From Lineus longissimus (Eukaryota > Nemertea > Pilidiophora > Heteronemertea > Lineidae), in the NCBI RefSeq assembly GCF_910592395.1, contig NC_088324.1:14596953-14660952 (forward strand): DNA of 64,000 nucleotides, in the 5' to 3' direction. Shown here one piece after another: positions 57,224 through 64,000 of the stretch (position 1 is the first letter of the stretch; every line of letters starts with the position of its first letter). Below the pieces are notes generated by a model that saw nothing but the letters and a program-made list of their open reading frames with translations, searched no databases and was not told where the DNA came from. The position numbers and the translations under genes were made by a program.

Positions 57224-60200
57224 TCAAAGCTTTACACCAAAGTTGTATGATTTATAGTCCCCGGACGTTATCAGTTTGGATGAATCCATCACCATGTTGC
57301 CGAGAAAGCACATGGTTTTCAGCGAGGAGAAACTGCAAGACTGGCAAGACGGGTGGGCGAAACATTCGCCGGAGCACTCCGCGGCGCTTCTGGCATTGAG
57401 GGACCATAGGGCGGCGCCGGACGGGAGGAGGCCGGGGCCGATTCTGGAGAACACGACACCGCTGTCTGTAGGAGAGAGAAACACAAGCGAAATGTTGAAC
57501 TAATAAATTGCAGCATCGAATATTTGATAGATGGCCTACCGACTATACTGTCGGTATGCGTATATATATATATATATATGATCGAAACATACAGCCACAT
57601 GAAGTCGACTTCTCAAGTTGTGGGTGGCACTGCAAGAAGCTAGACAAATTGCTATTTTGTAAAAACTGCCGGGTTGGTAACATAATTGATACCAATGTAG
57701 CCTCCTCCATATGTGGTGTGAATAGGGTTTAGGGTCACCAGGCCAATAACCACCGCCTGTAAAAGAATTGAACTTGGCCTAATGCATTTCCAGTAGTCTC
57801 ATTGTGCGCAATGTGCTGTGCCGTTAGTTTCTTCTCTTTTAGATGTCGTTCTTGGCTTCATTACCAATGACACTCATTCACCACTTTCCTCAAGCAGCAA
57901 TTTGGGACTTCTGATACAGGTATTGATCAATTAGAAGAGAGCTATCATGCTAGTTCGTCACCGACAGCACAGCCATGATAACACACATGACATACGGGGG
58001 TTTTGATTGGTCAACCCTGAAATCTGTCACCTGACAGGAAGTCCGACATGATTTCTGCTGAAGGAAAATGGTGCAATACCCACCATACGCGAGTTCCAGA
58101 TCGGACATATATATATAGGTTGATGGGCTTTTAGTCTTTCTTACCGTATGCTGTGCAGGTCCGCTTCACTGTTTGAATATCCAACGAACCCAATGCACTC
58201 TCGTACAATACCACGCAGGAAATATAACCTTCAAAGGTCAGCAAGAGTCCAGCTCGTGGGTAACTTCCGCCGATCGTGGCGCCGCCTATCCCAGTAATGA
58301 GATCAGGCGATAGGGACAGGACCGCTATTGCTGTGTCCTGGATCCAGAGACGCGTCATGCCAATGTCAGCGTCGTAGGATATGCCTGTGGAAAGAATAGA
58401 ACATTTTTTGACTGGTCAGAGGACCAAGTTATATCTTCCGCAGGAAATAATAAAAGGGTACATTGAATTCGTTACTTTCCAAAAGCGAGGCATTCCTGTT
58501 AGTATTGCCCATTCAGAGGACATCTGATTCTCAGGTGCTTCTTCGGCGCAGTGGGCCGTTCATTGGCTAATACTGATATGAACGCCCAAACGCTGCTTTA
58601 TTGTAAATGGCTCTAAAATATATATGCCATCATCGGCAAACATACCAACGAAGGTCCATGTGTTCGCCTCTATCCCGTGTATCGGCTGGAAGTCTTCCTT
58701 CTCGAAGAAGACACGCAACTTGAAATTTGGCGTCACACCAAATACAAACGTTGACGCCGTCGTCCCAGGTGTTTGGAATGAAACAATGGGGACACTCGTG
58801 GAGGGCGCTGTAATAACCCGGATGTAGGCGCCAACGGTAAAACTGGAGCCTACCATTCCATTTAGCTTGGATATTGTTATTTTTCTTCCAGCCCCGTTGA
58901 AGTCTACTGCAGTTTTTGGTAAGCCTCCCACGCCGTCGACAAAGACCAGGCCCGAGGGCTTACCGTGGTTGTGGTAGCCAGAGACGTCCCTGCCGCTGGC
59001 TTGCGACATTGGCCAGACTCCTATTGGTTTCTCTGTAGAAACGAAATGTTATAAAAAATGAAATAGCCTGACAGCTATATATGTTTCTGCGTTTTGAGAA
59101 ACAGTGGTTATGAGTCGTAACATGGACACCCAAATGCGGCATTTTATAGTGGCGTCTCACACGCAGTTTAAGGATTGAAACATGTTGTTAGTGCACTTTT
59201 ATCGAATTTTATTATATGCACATAATCTCATGGTGCGATGTGTGAGCTTTGGTTAATTACAATATCAACAAACCTGTAAGTTATAACGTTACCTGTACGT
59301 CATTAATTAAACACAAAAACACGCATCAACTCCTCAAACAACGGATTTCAATTAGAGAAAGTGTCTTATGAGTATTTATTCAGCTTGAGGTCCAATGAAA
59401 ATGGTCACAGGTCGATACTGCAGATTGATAAATGGCAGGCTTTCCCTAGTAACACTTCCGGTTTATTATATTGGACTTCCGTGTGTTTCAATCGCACCTT
59501 TCTATTTGAAAACTATCGGTACCTTCCGTTGTTTAAGATATATTGCTGAATAGAGTATTCGTGAGGAGGAAAGTAGTTATGCGTCACGACTTCCGAGTTC
59601 TTCGTGGACACGCAATGTATCAACAAGTGCACCCGCCGAGAGTCGACTGAAATGCGCAACCAAACTTTGTTGTCCGAAGTTATTCGGCAGCTTTAGAGTG
59701 CCCTTACTTATGTTGGCGGCAATGCAACTGTTCGGCTGTACGAAGGTTGCCGATATAATATGGCGGATGGGTATTTACCTGAGCAATCGATTGGCTGAAA
59801 CACACCACGTGATTTAAAGCGGTTTCCCGCGGTCTGTTTACAGCTTCACTACTAACTTACACGTTGTAAAAACTTGATATTAACAAAATATGAAGTATCC
59901 AAAATGTCACTATACATGTAGGTTCATTTCAAATGCATATTATTGCGATGAAGCTTGTGATAAGATGCTTTGATGAAACCACCTGCCTCTACCTGGAATC
60001 AAAGTCCTACACTTTGAGCATTGACTGACTGAGCAAAACGCGATCACACGAGACAATCTCGCTTTCCTGCAAAAAACTAGGACGATTAGTTTTCGAGTAC
60101 CAAGGAGCTCCTTATGTGACGCAATTCCGCTTTCCTCCCTGAGAGAGAAAGACTGAAATCTTTCGACACGTAAGTACCATTTGGAGCGGATTGCTTAGTT

Positions 60201-61319
60201 GATTCAGCTCCTACAGTGATCGTGACCAGCCATGGAATAAATCAGATAAGTGAAACGATTTCCTCAATCGGCACAAATGTTATTGAGGCTGCTGAAAGGA
60301 TGGATGAATGAATGAATGGTAATCGCATCTTTTTTTCTCGAAATGCTCAGTACCATACGTTCACAGTCCCATGTCTAGATTTCCAAATCGGGAGTTACCT
60401 GCCGCAATCGGTGTGGGCATTCGTGACAGACGAATACGAATTGTAAGTTGTTCCGTTAGTATGGCAAGCCGTTTGCTTCAAAAAGTCGAGATGATTTTTT
60501 TCAAGTCGAGATTTTTTTTTTCAAGTCAAGAAAAAATATTTCAAGTCAAGAAATTTCTTCAAAAAGTTGATATTAGTATTTTCAAGTTTACATATTTTAG
60601 GTTTGTTTCACTCCACCAAAACAGAATCGGCCAATGTTTACTTTTGTAATAGTGACTTCAGGCCATAATTTTGCCTCTATCGTTTATGATAGTGCGCGGC
60701 CGCGGCCCACCAATTCCATTGCGTTCCAATGGAGCAGAACCCAGCAATGTTTCGGCATGCGTAGTTTGTCATGTAAATGGGGTCTGTGAAGTTAGCTCCC
60801 AGTTCCCAGTTCCCAGTTACTCATTCGTGCCCATGTTGAAAGTTGTTATTAGGCTCCATACATATAACTTATTAAATTGCACTTCTTCATTCGTACATGT
60901 AATGGTTGCGAAACCTGTACATGTCAAATTCGGACCCGGCGAAATTTGTTTGATTCGAAAATATACTGACTCCAGAATTTCTCTTTCTGTTGTCTCTGGA
61001 CGGAATCGATAGAAACTGCATTTTTGGTACTCTTTAGCAATATCTTGTGTTATTAGCAAACAAATGTTCAGTCATTGTATAGTGTGAAAGACATTATGAA
61101 AAACTGTTGAAAACTTAATGTTCAGTTAGTAAGTTATATCGCAATAAGCCGGGACGGACGGAACAACACTTTTGGATGAACGTGCCACCGACCCCGTGCC
61201 ACCGACTCGCTAGATTATGAGTAATTTGACGACCTACCTGTGGCAGTGGACACTGGATAGAATCCAACTAGTATAAGAGCCACCATCAACAATCCATATC
61301 GCCAAAAATGCAATGCCAT
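57224..61319 (-). CDS. Secreted LamG-like plus PAN domain protein, 316 aa
   Basis: Four exons on the minus strand join in phase 1 throughout: 61319-61238, 59032-58646, 58384-58145 and 57465-57224 (951 nt with stop). The first exon encodes a clear signal peptide (MALHFWRYGLLMVALILVGF, then YPVSTA). Residues about 28-235 form a laminin-G/concanavalin-like fold: GVWPMSQASGRDVSGYHNHG, FTVGAYIRV, NTWTFVGISYD, then FEGYISCVVLYESAL. Residues about 237-316 form a C-terminal PAN/apple-like module with Cys-rich AAECSGECFAHPSCQSCSF and MCFLG. Such proteins are extracellular and usually bind glycans or proteins; no enzyme motif is seen. All exon borders in phase 1 is typical of shuffled extracellular modules. 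The neighbour at 53559 also carries a PAN-like module. Confidence 0.88.
57466..58644 (-). other. Introns 2-3 region of the LamG/PAN gene
   Basis: Introns 57466-58144 and 58385-58645. The first contains a (TA)n microsatellite at 57561-57579 and nothing else recognised. Confidence 0.7.
59033..61237 (-). other. First intron of the LamG/PAN gene, 2.2 kb
   Basis: No gene recognised. Near 60480-60600 there is a degenerate repeat of TTTTTTCAAGTC(G/A)AGA units. Confidence 0.6.
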
Positions 61320-62265
61320 GGCCAACCTTTCAGAAATTCCGCAACGTTTCCCGAAAATTCGTTTCCCCAAGATTTGGATTCAGAGATACTACAGACCACT
61401 TTAGCTGCTCCGTCCCCGAATAAAAAAAGATGCTGTAGTCGTTTCCCAAAAGAAAATGAACTTTTTGACCTTTACAGCTTACAGTAGCTTTTCCTTGGAA
61501 TCCGTGCAGTTCGCTGCAGCCTAACTCTTATTGTGACCGAGGATCAAACTCTTTTCCTATCGATTTAGGTGACGTGACGCACAATTCAAGAAATGGTCTC
61601 AGTGAGCAGTAGGGTACTTTCCATCACATATAAAACCGCATTTTTGCACTCATGAATACGTATTAAGAGGAAATGGTGAAGTTTCAGATCAATTGCGCAA
61701 ATAATCTGGCGTCAGCGGTCTGATTAGAGCCTTGGATGCGTCCGATTCGCGTGTCAATATATTCGTCAAGAGAATGTGATCAAGACCGTCTCGACTGTTA
61801 TAATATGTCGGGAAAGAGTGGCAATGGTTGTGCCAATACCAAATAGCAAATACGCTATCATGAATACCATAATGCTCAGTTGATCACATTTTAGGTTTTT
61901 TTAATAAATATTTCGGTTAACGGATAAGGTAATATCTCCAACGTCATTCAAAGACAGGCCAGTCTGCTGGGGAGCCTGCAAAATCGTATGAGCTTATTTG
62001 AGGCCCACACATGAGCGTATAGTCCATGAGTTTCAACTCTGGGTCAACAAGTCAATGAGAAAAGGCGCGGAAAGATTCATGAAAAAAAGCTTGACAATGC
62101 CCATTTTCTGCATGCCGACTTCTCGGCGGTGAATATTGGTCCCGAAGTCTCCTCCTCCGTTTCATGTGAAGGATGGATATACGCACGTTCGACGGTAGAT
62201 CAGCATGCATTTTCTGCTGCATGTTGACCTAATTTAGCAATGGCCATCAGGCTCAGGATGTCCCT

Positions 62266-62638
62266 ACACTCCGGACGCAGTGGACCGGCCTCGTCCTGTC
62301 GTCCGGTGGCGAGTTTTTTTTACAGGTAGGTTCGTACCATTGTGTACATTGACATTTATTATTAAAATAATTAAGTAAATGAAAAAAGCAACAAAAACAA
62401 AAAGTGCATAATTTTTTGGGTCCTTCCGATATTCGAACTCGCACCATTTGTCAATGCGTGTCGCTGATCTTGTTTACTGACTAACAACACGTGCGTTTCT
62501 TATTTGATGACGTCAGGCGAAGTTTCTTAGCTCTGATTGGCTGTCAATGTACACAATGGTACGAACCTACCTGTAAAAAAAACCTCGCCGCTCGGTGAGG
62601 ACATCCCAGAATGACGCAATGGACTGCCCCGTGAGTCT
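62266..62638. repeat. Dispersed repeat, copy B, interrupted by a MITE
   Basis: Left part at 62266-62301 and right part at about 62595-62638 together match the continuous copy A at 57085-57175. The intervening 62308-62589 is a TIR element, so copy A approximates the empty site. Confidence 0.75.
62308..62589. mobile_element. 282-bp MITE with 47-bp terminal inverted repeats
   Basis: The left end, GGCGAGTTTTTTTTACAGGT through AGGTTCGTACCATTGTGTAC, is repeated inverted at the right end (62542-62589) with one extra base. The interior is AT-rich with no ORF of note. The target duplication cannot be defined clearly. Confidence 0.85.
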
Positions 62639-62995
62639 ATGGATGCGCCAAGCGATGTTCTCGAGACAAAGCCACAATCTCTCTCAGCCTCTGCCTACAC
62701 CCCACAGGTCATCTGCCCATGACATCACTGGACATCATTGGTCCCCGGCATTGGACAAGCCAGCTGGCTCGTTTTCAACTTTGTTCCTTAGCTACCGTAG
62801 AATGAATGAGGAGACTGGGCCTTTAATAGTCATTATTTCTGACAGTGCTGCCACTGTTCTTGGTTCGGATAAACTAACAATAATCCTTGCGGTGCATTTT
62901 GGGTCTGCAGAGTGAAAACATGGCGGAAAGGAAAAATTTAACATTTCGAGTTTTCAACATGAATTTCCTCTTCTAATGACGAAATAGAATAAAAT

Positions 62996-63694
62996 ATGGG
63001 AGCAGAATCTAGTTTGCTGAATGATGTTAACATAGGAGAATCGATACATAGCAATGATAAGCGTGGTTGGGACTTGCATAAAGCCAAAAAGGCAGATGGA
63101 TCGCGGGTGTCCGCATTTGTGTACCAACTACAGACCAAATCTAGCAGTGGGGAAAGGTTGGAAAATCTGGTCAAGGTATGCAGATACAATGTTTATCTTT
63201 CCACTTCTCTTTAATTTGGACTTCTATCTTGGTTCCTTGGGTCGGCTTGACGATATCAAGATTGGACACTGAAACAAACACCCCTTAATACCCTGTGCTG
63301 TCCCTGTTAGTGTTGGCTTTAGGTTTACGTGCTGACGACTAAAGTTTGTCTAAAGTCAAAGAGATGGAGTTGATTGATAGTGATATTCAAGAGACAATAC
63401 TGCCCCCCCCCCCCCCCCCTCCCCGCTCCCCAATAAAAACCCCGACAAATTTTAACCCCAAAAGTTTTGTTTGAACCTTGCACCGATTCTTATCACTTTG
63501 AAATTCAGCATCTGAAGACTATCCGCCATCCGACAATCATGAAGTTTCTTGCATATGGCAAGATATCGGGTAACCATGTATTGGTGACGGAGCCGGTACA
63601 ATGCTTGGATCAAGTGATAGAAGGGTTGAGTCCTTGCGAGATACTGGCAGGCATGTACAACGTTATCGAGGCAATTACATTTCTTCATGAAGCT
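62996..63694 (+). CDS. SCYL3-like (PACE-1) pseudokinase, 5' part (cut by window end)
   Basis: Exons 62996-63175 and 63509-63694, both phase 0, give the first 122 residues. The start MGAESSLLNDVNI fits an N-myristoylation signal (Gly2), as in SCYL3. The N-lobe pattern matches: SRVSAFVYQLQTKSSSG, where a kinase would have the VAIK lysine; then HLKTIRHPTIMKFLAYGK, NHVLVTEPVQCLDQVIEGLS and AGMYNVIEAITFLHEA. The missing VAIK lysine agrees with the family's catalytically weak or dead kinase fold, which works in Golgi and ezrin-linked trafficking and cell adhesion. The rest of the kinase-like domain and HEAT repeats lie beyond the window. Confidence 0.88.
63176..63508 (+). other. SCYL3-like intron 1 with a poly-C tract
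   Basis: 333 nt from GTATGC to AAATTCAG. Contains a run of about 17 C at 63403-63419. Confidence 0.8.
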
Positions 63695-64000
63695 GTAAGT
63701 CTATGTGTCCTTTGTCAAGACACTTCACATAGTTTTGAAATCATCGCTGTACGTGTTTCTAAGATAGAGGAATTTATATGCAACTCAAGAAATGTTGAAA
63801 AGCTATTGGCTTCAGGAGTTTTTAACCTGAACCTGGTGTCGGGCACTTATTTTGGATCAACTCGATGTAACAGAACTGAATGGTATTTGGAATTGAAATC
63901 ACTGAATCAGTGAATGTCAACCTTTCAATCAGCATGTAGTGTGGTGCACTGTGATATTATTGGGTGTGGTGTGTGGGGGGGGGGAGTTGGCGACAAATAC
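63695..64000 (+). other. SCYL3-like intron 2 (continues beyond window)
   Basis: Donor GTAAGT at 63695. No next exon is visible before the window end; a poly-G run lies near 63976-63984. Confidence 0.7.

Larger units (their letters stand above)
61320..62995. other. Spacer between divergent LamG/PAN and SCYL3-like genes
   Basis: About 1.7 kb that should hold both promoters. It also carries dispersed repeat copy B and the nested MITE at 62308-62589. I see no reliable TATA box. Confidence 0.55.

Overview
This is a eukaryotic genomic window. Genes are split by GT-AG introns with matching codon phases, introns run from about 60 bases to over 6 kb, and minisatellites and small DNA transposon remnants are common. 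The proteins (a SynGAP/RASAL2/DAB2IP-type RasGAP, an ankyrin-SOCS protein, an SLC16-type transporter, a TCAF-like M60 peptidase, a SCYL3-like pseudokinase and secreted PAN and LamG proteins) point to a bilaterian animal, most likely a marine invertebrate such as a lophotrochozoan or invertebrate deuterostome. The phylum cannot be settled from the sequence alone. There is no sign of operons, CRISPR arrays or viral genes.

Layout. (1) About 0.8-32.1 kb, + strand: one large gene for a RasGAP of the SynGAP/DAB2IP/RASAL2 family, rebuilt from 18 phase-compatible exons plus one doubtful upstream exon and one alternative first exon. Its domains run N-terminal basic region, split PH, C2, RasGAP, Ser/Pro-rich linker with an NPxY motif, then a C-terminal coiled coil. 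Its 5' end may lie left of the window. (2) 32-40 kb: gene-poor DNA with minisatellites, a 944-bp element with terminal inverted repeats and a 9-bp target duplication (Mutator-like), a 221-bp near-perfect fold-back and a degenerate tRNA-Pro. (3) 40.1-42.9 kb, +: a single-coding-exon protein of 899 residues with about 20 ankyrin repeats and a C-terminal SOCS box, probably a cullin-5 substrate receptor. (4) 43.7-46.0 kb, -: a three-exon SLC16 (monocarboxylate transporter) gene, convergent with (3). (5) 47.6-48.6 kb: a broken pogo-like DDE transposase and a short MITE. (6) 48.9-49.6 kb: a 41-bp-period satellite. (7) 50.0-52.6 kb, +: a TCAF-like protein with an intact zinc-peptidase HELGH motif. 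(8) 53.6-56.7 kb, + and 57.2-61.3 kb, -: two convergent genes for secreted proteins, each with a signal peptide and a PAN/apple-like Cys module; one has a domain of unknown function, the other a LamG-like domain. (9) 63.0 kb to the window end, +: the first two coding exons of a SCYL3-like pseudokinase.

The genes do not form an obvious pathway. The strongest candidates for new biology are the convergent pair of secreted PAN proteins with the uncharacterised domain, the TCAF-like protein that keeps catalytic residues, and two splicing choices in the RasGAP gene: an acidic alternative N-terminus and an in-frame Gln/Ser-rich insert that would interrupt the coiled coil. All exon calls come from reading splice sites and phase by eye; no alignment or transcript evidence was available.
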